A DNA stretch of 64,000 nt, from positions 1 through 64,000 of the forward strand of contig VWYX01001321.1 in assembly GCA_013396525.1 (NCBI GenBank), written 5' to 3'. Numbering within the stretch: position 1 is the stretch's first letter; each line of letters opens with the position of its first letter. A program made the translations under genes and the position numbers. The notes below the pieces were generated by a model. That model saw nothing but the letters and a program-made list of their open reading frames with translations, searched no databases and had not been told where the DNA came from. The DNA is from Chaetorhynchus papuensis (taxonomy: Eukaryota > Chordata > Aves > Passeriformes > Rhipiduridae). Positions 47,982 through 59,800 of the stretch are shown in pieces.

Positions 47982-48544
47982 TGCAATAAAACAAATTAAA
48001 TGGCATTCCATAAATTGCCATTCTGTTTTCTCACGTTCAGGAATGGATTCCAGCAGGGAAAAGCCTGGGGGGTATCTGATGGTGGAAATAAGTCCTTGAA
48101 GGATAGGACTGTCTTACGGGAAAAAACCACAACTGTTTGTGCGTGTGGGGAGTGAGGGGGTGGAATTTGCTATCTTTTGTCAGATCCAGGGAAAGGCAAT
48201 GTAAATAATGACTCAGGGTTGTGGGATTCTTGTACATTTTGAACTCTTCTTGCTCTACTGATTGCTCTAATGGCTGTGTGTGTCATTCTGCCCAAATCTG
48301 AGTTACTACAATGTCACGTTGATCATGACATTGTGCTTAGACAGGCAAGCGATATTCATCCAGGAAGTGAGACATGGTAGGGAAGGAATGATCCCATCCC
48401 GGGTGCACAAGACATTTTACATTGTGTACACTTTCAAATGTTACATTGTACTTGAGAGGGAGGCATTTTGGAGTGAAAACTGGATTCAAGATTTTCAACA
48501 GGAACAGTGGAGGGATCTTTTCAAGAAAAAACAAAGTAATTTCC

Positions 48545-49137
48545 TGTTGGAACCCTGGGTTCAGAGAATTTCAGTCTTTCAGTGCTGACAGACGATGGTC
48601 CTCAAAAGCACACTGCATTCTACCTGAGGCCTTGGGAAAGGCTTCCCAAATTATGTGATAGCACTGAGACTGTTGCTGTGTAAGTAAAAAAGAAATGTGT
48701 TATGTCACTGGGTGAAATATGTAGAGATGTAGAAAATCAGGTTTATGGGATTTAGTAACAAGATGGGGGATTTTGGGTGTGGGTTTGTTCTTCTTCTTTC
48801 CTCCTTCTTCTCCACAAATCTGGGTGTTCTGGTATTGGTTCAAAAAACCTGCAGTGCGGATCTTAAATGAATAGTTACTGGGTTATAAGTAAAAACAAAG
48901 TAGTTGGTATTCCATAATGGGATAGAATGGGCTTTAAAAAGACCTTGAAAGTAAAACTCATGGCCTTTTTCCACCCTGTTAACTCAGTAACACATCCTGT
49001 GCAGCTGTACCATAGATAAGAGAAAGAATAAACAACAAATTTGAAGAAGAACATCTTAGAGTCTCTTGCCTTTTAATGCAAACCCTGAGTAAAAGAATGA
49101 ACACACCAGAGGCAAAACGAAACGAGAAAAATCAACA
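48545..49137 (+). mobile_element. Solo LTR, family A copy 2, with 6-bp target duplication
   Basis: This 593-bp element begins TGTTGGAACCCTGGG and ends AAAAATCAACA. It is flanked by perfect direct repeats ATTTCC at 48539-48544 and 49138-49143. It is about 90% similar by eye to the inverted copy at 26330-26925, which has an extra ~11-bp duplication around its gttctggtattgg string. A TATA-like ttataag (48893-48899) and an AATAAA (49027-49032) are present. It has no retroviral genes and lies in the long ANO2 intron in sense orientation. Confidence 0.92.
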
Positions 49138-49143
49138 ATTTCC

Positions 49144-52100
49144 CCTTAGTAATCAGAACACCCTCTTCAGCTCAAACTGTTTCTTAAATCCTTTGCAGAT
49201 CTAAGTTTTGGGTGGGGGCAGAGTTCCAACAACTCAGTGGTAGTTCCTGTGGATGAGTACAGATTTAGTGGGGGGAAGCTGTCATAGAGGGAAAGATTCA
49301 TTAACTGTCCCACACTCTCACATCCTGAAAAAAAAGGGAACTGTGATGTACAAGCCACAGGTTGTAATCAGATTGTATTCAAATGTCTTTCCTGGTCATT
49401 GCAAGATCTATTAAGTCATAGGACAAGGCAAATCAGTCAGAACTGTATCACAGATTTGCTTCCGTCATTCCAGTGGTTCCAGGTCAGCAATTATTTTGTC
49501 CTGAATAGAACAACAAAGAAAAAAATAATTTAGCAGAGTGGCATCAGGCTGCATGGTTCTCATTAGCATTAATGAGAGTTTGGTGGCTAAATCCCCATGC
49601 ACAGCATGGAAAATTTGCCCTTCTGGGTGGGTTCTCTCCTTGTCACACAGTGCTGATAAGTATGTGCCCTCTATTGAACCTCTCCATTGTGTACAGGTAT
49701 GTGCTCACAGTAACAGGCCAAATAAAAAATCATGTTAGAACTCAATTTATGTAGTAGTGTGCTGCATTCTGTAATATTCGTAATTTCTGCACAGTTATTC
49801 CAGGTCAGCATTAATGTTACAATGATTTCATCAGCTGAAACCAAAACAGTTGGACAAAATTATTTATTTTGAACCGGTGCATGGATTTTTATTTGCTGTT
49901 TATGTGGGGCTTCTCTTTGTTGTTGTTGGTTTTGTTTCTGTTTGTTTGTATATATTGACAGTGGATACATTTGCTTTAAGCTTTGCCATCTAGGAATTAA
50001 CTAATCAGTTCTTTGCTGGCTTCTCCCTTTGGTTCCTGGATTCTGTAATCGTTTTGTAGCATTACAGGATCACTAAAAGGATTGACACCTATACACGGTA
50101 CTTTTAAGGAAATCCTGGGGGTGGAGCAAGGTAGATGATCTTGGAGTTTCATAAGATGTCTCCTGGTAAAATAAATGAACAAAACCTATTTGGGAGCGAA
50201 TGAGATACTTGTAACTAGGGTGGGGAAAGGAATGAACAGCTACATGGACTAATATTCCTTCTTTTTTTTTGGGAACAGCAACCTTTTTAGGGGGAACATA
50301 AAGATACCAATAGGAGCATTTTCCTGAAAACGTAGAGGTGGCCATTGCTTTCCATAGGTTGGAGCCAACACAGTGCTCTGGAAGAATACCAACATCCTTC
50401 TCTTCCAGAGGAGCCCAGTTGTACTTCCCTTAGTCATGTCCCAGTTGGGACATGGAGAATTTCTCTCCAGTCTTTGTCTGCATGTTCACTAAGCTCAGTT
50501 GTGATTTACCTGGAGTACGTTACTGATACAAAGAAAAATTAACATTTGGGAGATATAGAATATATATATTCTAGATCTTGCAAATACTTACGCAGAATTC
50601 CAAGCTGACACCTCTAAAGTGCTAGTTCAAATTACTTTAATTTTTCCTTAATCCCTTCAAAATGGGGAAGGATATCGCTGCCCATCCTTTCCTTAGGACT
50701 TTTCCTCAAATCACTTGGAGTCCTAAGTCTGCTCCCATTTAAACTGGTTACAGAATGTGAAGGATGACTTGAGTTTCCTAATGCTTTGAAAGTTTCAACT
50801 CCATGCATGTTCTGTAAGTCACAGGGTTCTCAAGTTTTAGTTTTTCTGGATTTATGTGTCATTGTTTCTATCCCTTGCTTGCCTCACTCCCTCACTTCTT
50901 TGTAGGTTTGCCTGTCTTGGAAACCTCTGGTGTTTTTGCTCTTTTTCCAACTCTCATATTCCATACTTCAGTTTGCAGGCTTTAACTGATCATTCTTTGC
51001 TTGCTTCTGAAGATTTGCAAATGTTCAGCTGCCACTGAACCCTGTTAGGTCATCAAGACAAAGTAATGTCCTAAAGATCATGTCCCTAAGGAAACTCACT
51101 GAATGGCTCTTCCACAATTTCACCGTGCATACTCCGGTTAGGGAGACCTAGAAAATTTCAAACCATGTTTTTTGTTAAATTAGGGCTGCTTTCAGGCTTT
51201 TGCAGTGCAGTCAATCCACGGCGGTGCCCCGCAGCCCTGGCAAGCCTCCCTGCTTGTCACAGGTGCCTGTGAGTTCACTGGATAATGTTTACTCTCTCCC
51301 TGCAATGGCACTGCTCAGCTTTCACAGGTCAATGAGTGGTACTTGCTTCACCTCACCAGTGCTTGACCTGCTCACCTGCCTCTGGCCTCTGCATATTCCC
51401 CTCTGTCCCTTCACACCAGCCTCCTGCAGGGCTGCTTGCCTGTCCACCACAGGGTGCTCCGTTTCTGTCCACGGTGCTCCGTATCCGGTATCCACAGCAA
51501 TCCTGCCACTCCTCGGTGTCGCTGTGTCTTGCTTTGCTCAGTGTGAAGTCAGCCCTTCACCCTCCCCTGCTGCCCCTCAGCTGCCATCAGTCACCGGCCT
51601 ATGTGAAATCATAACATCCAAGACATCTTGATGATGGCTTTCAACTCAGAATATTCCGTGATCTGTGATCCTCTCCGTTGAGAAAATCCACAGCTGGGAC
51701 AGCTGGACGCACGGACTTCGTACATCACAACTGCTTCTCTCAACAACTTCTGTGCAAAATTTCCTCCCTCCCTTATTCTCTCCTGTTTCAAAGCTGTCCT
51801 TAAGAAACTGCTCACCCAAAGCTGGCCAAGTTCAGCTTCAGTGAGGCACCAAAGTTTGCTCATTAAAGCTCTTGCTTTACTTTTCAACTGATGCATTGAG
51901 AGCTGAGGCACTTGAGAGCACCACAGTGACGACCTAAGTCACAGCTTGCACCACAAGGGACCCCGGGTTGTTTTTCACCTGTGAGCCACAGTTCACAAGT
52001 GACTCTCCTGGAAAGTATTTGTTGGTTTAGGGACGTGTTGTCGCATCTGGCCACCAACTGGCAAGTCTCTTCACAGAAAAGTCAGCACACAGAATGCTTT

Positions 52101-52643
52101 TACCAAGATCCAGCTGTAAATTTTTGTTAATTTCCATATCTTCATAACACTCAGACTCTCTGGCAGGACAAAACCCACATATCAGGTGACTTGCTAGATG
52201 ATATTATTAAAGACAGCTCATTTTAGTATTTGAAAGTAGGTGGGGTTTTATAATACAGTGATTGGTAACCCTCCTGATATCAGTATAGCAATTCTGTAGT
52301 CATGTACTGCTCTCCTAGCAATGCTCACATCCATTATTTCATAAAAGGGTGCAAATGCTATTACAATGTAAAACCAATTTTGTTAGTGTTGTAGAATTTT
52401 AAGTACCATGAAAGACTAATAGGCAGCTCTAAAATGTATTCCTTCACTTGTACATGTCAGCAATAATTATCAAAGAAAATAACTGGCATATAATTATGGA
52501 GCACTCCAGTGTAATTAAAACCACAATAAAAGGTAGCCAAAGAATCATTCATCAAAAGCTGTAAGCTGCATCCAGGAACTGAGGCAGTAGGCATCCTCCT
52601 GCTACCTAGACCCTTGAAAACAGGTGGAAGAAATGAAAGAGCC
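49144..52643 (+). other. ANO2: ANO2 long intron, middle part
   Basis: No exon was recognised. A GC-richer island spans about 51190-51960 (listed separately). An 18-bp AT palindrome (tagaatatatatattcta) lies at about 50556-50573. The rest shows nothing I can name. Confidence 0.5.
51190..51960. other. GC-richer island of unknown nature in the ANO2 intron
   Basis: This ~770-bp block is clearly richer in C and G than the AT-rich intron around it. It holds open frames on both strands: about 143 codons forward from 51200 and 100 codons reverse from 51911. Neither translation resembles a family I know, and there is no CR1 or LTR signature. It may be an unrecognised repeat, a decayed retrocopy or a regulatory element. 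Confidence 0.35.
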
Positions 52644-53206
52644 AGAATCAGAATCCCAGGATGGATCAGGCTGGAAGGGACCACAGTAGGTCACTGGTGC
52701 CACCTCCCTGCTCCAGCAGGCCCATCCCAGAGCACACAGCACAGGATTGTGCCCAGATGGGTCTGGAATATCTCCAGTGAGGAGACTCCACACCCTCTCT
52801 GGTCTCTGTTCAGTGCTCGGTCACTGCCCAGGGCAGAAGTTCTGCCTCATGTCCAGGGGGAACTTCCTGGGATCAGTCCCTGCCCGTTCCTCTGGTGCCA
52901 TTGCTGGGCCCCCCGGAGCAGAGCCTGGGCCCTGCTCGGAGCCCTCCCTGCAGACAGGGACACCCAGGGCTGAGGGCCCCTCTCAGCTGGGGCTCCTCTC
53001 GAGGCTGAACAGCCCCAGCTCCCTCAGCCTTTCCTTGTCAGGGATGCTCCAGACCCTAAATCATCTCCTCAGCCTCTGCTGGCCCCGCTCCAGGAGCTCC
53101 TGTCCCTCCTGTCCTGAGGAGCCCAGAGCTGGACACAGCACTGCAGATGTGCCTCCCAGGGCTGGGCAGAGGGGCAGGATCACTCCCTGACCTGCTGGCA
53201 TTTCCT
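52644..53206 (-). repeat. CR1 LINE fragment, minus strand, ~560 bp
   Basis: On the plus strand it runs from 'cagaatcccaggatggatca' through 'ctgctccagcaggcccatcc', 'gaggctgaacagccccagct' and 'ggagctcctgtccctcctg' to 'gcatttcctt'. This is the reverse complement of a CR1 3' region reaching further 5' than the other copies. The open frames inside are repeat-derived. Confidence 0.93.
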
Positions 53207-53791
53207 TAGTATAAACCTAAGGGCTCTTTCAAGTGCTAACAGGACAAGGTCAACTCCTATTGCCTGATACTCTCTGTATTTAAGTGCCTGTATTCAGATA
53301 CATTTTTGTACAATCAGTATAAAGGGGTAGGTGCCTTTGAAGAGCAAATTTCATCCTGACTCTCAGCTGCCTGTTCAGAGGAATGACAGGAGGTTGAGGA
53401 GCTGCTGTTACCTCCTGCAGTTCCTGAAGTGAAGACTGGAAGTCTGGCACACCTGTGTCTTTCTCTGTGTCAATGCCAAAACTGCTGTGGAATGACTTTT
53501 AGAAGGAGTAACTGTTGTTAAATTTAGAATATTGTTAAATACATGAGGGGAGAGACAAGAATCAAACCTAACTTGCCAAAAGCTATCATAGGACTGAAGG
53601 TATTTTTGGGCACAGGACCTCCTGTTCCTGTGTTCCCTGGCATCCTATCTGAGTTCCTTATGGTTCTGGTTTCCAGTTCTGGTTTCCTGTTTTCATCTCC
53701 TTTGTTGTATAACAGAAAACAGCCGAAAAGTGGAGGTGAAAACCAAGTGAATGCTAAGTTGTTTCACTGGAAAAAGGGTTTTCAAATCCTG

Positions 53792-53952
53792 CAATCCCAG
53801 AATGGTTTGGGTTGGAAGGGACCTTAAAGACCACCTCATTCCATCCCCCTGCCCTGGGCAGGGACATCTTCCACCGTCCCAGGTTGCTCAGAGCCCCATC
53901 CAGCCTGGCTTTGAATACTCCCAGGGATGGGGCAGCCACAGCTTCTCTGGGC
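53792..53952 (-). repeat. CR1 LINE 3' fragment, minus strand
   Basis: 'caatcccagaatggtttggg', 'ggaagggaccttaaagacca' and 'gccccatccagcctggct' form the reverse complement of the CR1 3' end, about 160 bp. It ends at 'cttctctgggcaaaaaatg'. Confidence 0.95.
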
Positions 53953-56228
53953 AAAAAATGTGTGAGAGCATTTGTGTGAAGGGGAATAAGAATGAAAAAT
54001 GGGAAGTTTTCCCCTGGCAGCCTGTCTGTATTCCTCTTTACAATTATTTCCCACAACTAAAAATCTGCTTCCCACAGCTTCTGTTCTTAAAATGTTTTTT
54101 CTCTTACCTGCACACACCTTCTGTCCGTCTTCAGCTTTTCTTCCTCCCAAGAAAAACAAAACACTAACAGCTGTATTTATAATAGACCACTTTTTATAAA
54201 GTATAAAACTTTTGTTACTAATCATATACATATACACCGATTAAATCATGTAGAATTTTATAGTTATTAAATATTACTTAACAACTTGTTTTGTTCAGTC
54301 AGTGGCAAGAGGTGCACTACTGCCATGAATTGCTATGATTTTTCTCCAGAAATCTGGGTTAGACAAATGTATCATGATTAGCCATTGATATATTGATACA
54401 TTAACTACAGGCAAAGTGTGCTGGAGTGGAAATGGAAATGTGAAAAGCCCAAATGGTGTTTATTGCTTTGGTGGGGGCAGGAGGAGAAGCTTTGAGCACC
54501 AGAGCAGTTTCCCTGGAAGGGCAATGTTCAAGCAGGGGTTTCTAATTTGGTTATATATAACAGTGTGTATAAATATCTATATCTATACATATATATCTAT
54601 ACTAACATGTGGACTTAAGAGGAATTAAGGCATTTTTTAGACTTTCAGAGTTATGTAAACTTGTGTGTGTTTGTGCTTTTAGTCCAAAAGGAGCATTGCA
54701 AATAGCTGTGTTTTTTTTTTTTGCAAACCATCTCTATAAATATTTGAAAAGAGCTAACGCATGTTGCAAATATTTAGTTAACAGTCTTTGTTAAAGCAAA
54801 ATTTGAGAAAGCTCTAAAATCCTAATATCTTACCAGTATTGAAGGTCATTTTGTATATGTGTGAGTGTCCCAGTTGAAGCCTGCTTCAGCCAAAACATCT
54901 GTTCAGTTATCTGCGATTGATGTGTGAATTTCTTGGCAAAAGCCCCACTCAATATTTTTAATAGTGAATGCTAAACTTAAAGTTATATTTTTAATGTTTT
55001 CCCATCATGTGCACATGTTACATAACCAGATCTGGATCTGTGTGGTTACTGCTATTTATACTACTGTTGGGGTGTACAACAGATGAGGATCCAGCTCAGT
55101 TATTCAGTGATCCAGTCATTCAGTTCTGAATAAACACAGAAAAAAAGGATGGATTCTGTGTTACCAAGATTATAATTTGTGTGTAAGAAAATAGAACAGA
55201 GTAGCCAAGATAAATTGGAGTATAAGGTGATATCTGCTGTCCTCTCAAACTTGTGCAAATCAGATTTTGACCTGACCAAAGAAATTTATGGTTAGGATAT
55301 CACAATGCATTTAAATAATCCTTGACCACAAGTGCAATATTTGTGCAATAGAAGTGCCAGTATGGATATGTAGTAATGAAAGGCAAAGGCACAATTTTCT
55401 TTATTATTTCTTTAGCAAGCTAAAATATGCATCTAATTTTTCATGCCTTAGTCTGCTCATCTCTTTTTGCTTGCCAGTTACTGCTTAAATCTGCTAATTC
55501 TTTTTTCTTGTTTGTTTTTCTTGCTCCGACTTTTGCAGATTAAATCTCTCATCTCTGAATACTCTCCTTACTGCACGCCAAGTACCAAAACCATCTTGTG
55601 ATCAGTTTTAAACAGATAGAGTTGGCCATGCCCCTTGCAAATGGAGACAAGTTGTGCTTGAGACATCTTTGTTTACTGAAGACTGCCAAAAAAAGTGGGG
55701 GGAAATAAAAAGGCAAACCAGCCCCTCCCACTTTTTCCTTTTGATCTCAGTCTGATATATCCTTTGTTATAAACTTAAGGATGTCAGTCGGAGTGTGACC
55801 ACACTGAACTCTTCATGTATGCAACGCTTCTCAGGTGATGCCAGGCCAGAGGACAGTGAATGCTGTGGCAGTTTGTTATGAGAATGAGTCCTGAGGTTCT
55901 TTCTCAGGCAAGGATTCTCTTTAAGTCCTCAGGAGAAGACCCTCCTGAGGCACTCCAAACTTGGTATAAGAGTTCTTACTCCAAAAATCACTTCCAGTAT
56001 GTTCTGTTTGTGAATGCTCTCGAAGTACCCTCTTGGTATGTGAGGTTAAGTGTGTGACTCCTTCAGGGCTTTAAAAGTGAAGGCTGCATTTTGAAGTCCT
56101 TAATAAGAGTAGTATAAAGAGATTTTTGTTTTCCCCACTGGTTCCTGAAAGCTTTGACTTGGCACTCACGAGTCATGATCATGGTGTGTGTAGAAGGGAA
56201 CACGTTGGAGACTAAATCCGTTGTGGGC
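53953..56228 (+). other. ANO2: ANO2 intron between CR1 copies
   Basis: AT-rich. It includes an AT-alternating stretch around 54540-54600 and a T run near 54710. No exon was recognised. Confidence 0.5.
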
Positions 56229-56600
56229 CACCAAGAGAAGGCTTTGGGGTGACCTCATGGTGGCCTTTTAGTACCTGAAGGGAGCCCACAGGAAAGATGG
56301 AGAGAGACTCTTGACAAGGGCCTGGAGTGACAGGACAAGGGGGAATGGCTTCACACTGACAGAGAGCAGGTTTAGATGGGATATTGGGACGAAATTGTTC
56401 CCTGTGAGGGTGGGGAGGCCCTGGCACAGGTTGCCCAGAGAAGCTGTGGCTGCCCCATCCCTGGCAGTGTCCAAGGCCAGGTTGGATGGGGCTCTGAGCA
56501 AGCTGGGATAGTGGAAGGTGTCCCTGCCCGTGGCAGGGGGTTGGAACAAGGTGATCTTTAAGGTCTCTTCCAACCCAAACCATTCTATGATTCTGTGATT
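56229..56600 (+). repeat. CR1 LINE 3' end, well preserved
   Basis: It runs from 'ccaccaagagaaggctttgg' through 'ggcacaggttgcccagagaa' to 'cttccaacccaaaccattc' and the tail tatgattctgtga. It is the same subfamily as 10539-10864 and 37168-37614. Confidence 0.95.
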
Positions 56601-56791
56601 TAGGTGTTCTGGTGCTGAATATATCTTCCCATTATTAAGTCCCAGCCTAGCATGGTGTGTTTGTGGCTTTATTGCTTGGTCTCCCTTTTTTAATCTTCTA
56701 ATATTTAGTGGAAAATCATTATGGTAGAAGTAGAGGAGAAATATGACAGAACCATGCCAAAACAAAAGCTCAAAAATGTTCACTGCAATGT

Positions 56792-56809
56792 AATATATAT
56801 ATATATATT
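56792..56809. repeat. (TA)n microsatellite
   Basis: A short alternating AT run of about nine dinucleotides, likely polymorphic. Confidence 0.85.
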
Positions 56810-59800
56810 TAAAGGCATGAGTCTAGGCAGCGTTACTGTGTGATTTTCTTTGAGTGAGCTGATGTAAAACAAGCAAAAAGATTTATGGAAATGACAAAAT
56901 GCAGAGTACTTCTAATGAGACATAAAATGGATTTTAAGATGTGGAAAATGGAAGGTACTTACTGCTATCTGTGTATAGCACCACGTTTATTACAAAAACC
57001 TGCTAGTGATTTCCTGTAAATTTCAATTTGTGTGATACCACCAGGACTGGAATAACAAATCTTACATTTTTTCCTTTGCTAATTCATTTCCCTCATGGCA
57101 TAATACACTTTGGCAGTGTATCAGGTTAATATTAATATTCTGCATTCTATCTGCTAAGTATCTTTTTAATAATTGAAAGTTAATGGTCCACTTGACCCTT
57201 ACAACTCTAGAAGTGATTTGTTCAGCTTTCCGCATAAATCGTCGTATTTCAATGCCAAGCTAAAAGTAAAATCTCACTAAAACATGTTTTTGTTGCATGC
57301 TGTTGTGAAATGTATTGGAGAACCTACAACTTTATAATGTGTCAAGCTTAAGCAAACCTTGGTATTTTGGTGTTTGCTGACAGTTTATTCTTAGAATCAT
57401 AATAGACAATTAAATTCAAATTTCATTTATAATGATCTGAGAACAGTTTTTTTAATAATCCTTCTTTAATTTTAGTGTTACAAAGGAGCAAACTGGCACT
57501 TGTATATTCTGACTGGCTGGTGTCTCCTTTTTGTATCTACAGAGTGAGTCTGAATTTATGGTCATGGAGACAAGAGCTAAATCTGGCCAACAGAGCTTAG
57601 GGCATGTAGAGAGCAGTACTGCCAGGATGGATGAAAAAAATATGTGTTGTAATAGTTGTTGTACTGATATCTACTGAGTGATTCGCTTTGGACCATATTT
57701 TGGGGGAACAGAGTGTATTGAGGCCTGGGTTTCAAAACTGTTGATAATTCAGCACATTCTACAGAGATCACTAGAACCTGCAGGCCAATTAACATTCCTG
57801 AAAATCCAATATTGTCCATTTACTGATTGCAGTGATTACTGTGCTCCTGTGGGAAGATACTATTTTGAGCCCTGGTGCCACATTAGCTGAGGGTGCTGGG
57901 TCCTCTAGAGCTCCAGAAACATTCTAATGCTGCAGTTTCCATCTGTGAGCGAGGTATTTCTTGGACACCGAGTCCCAGCCCATTTGTCTGGCTTCTCATA
58001 TTGGTCTCAGCTGCAACATTTCAAGCAACTATTTTTCTCTGCTTGATCATTTGCTCAGGTTTCAGGGCTGCTGCTGCTGCTCTTGCTGCCTCCAGTCATC
58101 TGCAGAGCCTGCAAGCACCCAGCAGAGCTTCTCAGCTCCACATTCATCTGGAGCAGGCTTGTGCCTCGCTGGCTGGGAGCTGCTTCTCCAGGTACTGGCA
58201 ATATTGCCATGAAGTGATCCTGTGGTGTGAGAGATTCCCTCAGTGTATCCAGCAGGGTATCCAACAGTTGCAGTGGCCAAATGTTTAGGAAACAGCAGGA
58301 ATGGTACAAACTTTTGTGGTGCTTTTACTCTCATGTTCTCCTGGTGACAGCGATGTTCAGTTCAGGTGCTTTCCCCCACGTGATGTTGTTTGCCCATCTA
58401 GGAACCTTCTGGGGATGTCTAGCCCGAAGTCTGGCATAGCTTCTTCTTAAAATGTTTTCCAGTTTTTGCACCCCCAAGGCAGAGGTGTTTCCCTGCTGCA
58501 TTGGTATCTATGTCCTTTTGTTGATTTTCAGTCTGGCTTTGCCTGAGGCCCTGTAGTGCTTGCTCTGAAAGAGACAGTAGGCAGTCCATCCACACCCCTT
58601 TTCCTTACCACGCAGGATTTTATAGAATTCCACAATAACTTCCTCAAGTTTCTGGAACAAAAGGTCTCAGTCTACTCAGTGATTCCTATATAGATGCCAT
58701 AGCAAGGCTTTTATGGGTCCTCTGAACCCATTTTTGGTCTACCCTATCTCTTTGGAGGTGAGAAGGCAGGGAGTGCATATTGAGATCAAGATGTGGATAC
58801 AGCTATGTTTGAACATTTTTTTTTCTTATTCTTTGTACCTTTCCTAATAAAATGTAAGGTTTGCTTTACTTCTTGGCTTTTAGAAAATACTGAGCTGCTA
58901 TTTTTCAAAGGATTTTCTGTTTCAACCTTGAGGTGTCATTACTGACCAGTACAGGTAAAATCAGAGCCCAGCATTTTATGTGTGAATCTGGATTTAATAT
59001 ACAGATATTGCTTTATATTTATTTACATTAAGAGCTGTTTGCCATTGTTCAGGCTCTTACTCTTACAAAGCTTTCCTACAATTTTTCACAGTCTGTCCTT
59101 ATCCTTGCTGCCCTGAAAAACTTCATCTGCTTTATCTTTCTCCAGGCCACTTAAGCTGATGTTGGGTACTGCTAACACTGCTAAATCTCCTTAGTGACTT
59201 TTAATTTTTTTCCAGCACTGGAGGTTCTCCTCCTACCCAGTTTCTTGTTGTTGAACTGATTATTTCTCCACCCCTGGACCTGTTGCCTTATCCAAAATAA
59301 GTCACGTGATGCTACTGTGGGACTGCCAATGCTTCTTCCCCATCTCTCCCTGTTTGCAGTGAGGCGGTAGCTGTCCAGGGAGGTTTTGGATTTCCTGCCA
59401 GCAAACAACCCAGCCCAGATACTTTGATTATCTTCCTCTTAATCCCCTCCCAATCAAGCCCCTGCAAACACTGCCAACCTTCCTTTTACTGCTACTGGTC
59501 TTTGGAGAGAGACCTTGAAGGGCCACACCATCCTGGAAAAGCTTGTAGCATCTGATTAGAACACTCTTATTAAACTGAATAATTTTGTACCATCTGTTAA
59601 CCCTTTCAAATTACAGAAAGCCCTCTAAAATGTTTTTGCTAAGAACAACTTTTAATTTTTTTTTCTTTTTTCTCCAAATCCTTTTCATCCTTGAAATTGA
59701 GTTTACCAGAGTGAGGGTTCAGTCTCTGTTTCATTAATCCCCCCACTGGTAACATGCCTGTTATCTGGTCTAGAGATTGACTTCCATAATCTTGCTGTTT

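Noticed and set aside
46906..48099. 397-codon open frame crossing the gap (and similar ones)
   Set aside because: They consist mostly of N translated as X and simple repeats.
55541..55602. Possible exon after a CTTTTGCAG acceptor
   Set aside because: The translation (IKSLISEYSPYCTPSTKTIL) matches no part of ANO2 that I know, and a stop follows without a convincing donor.
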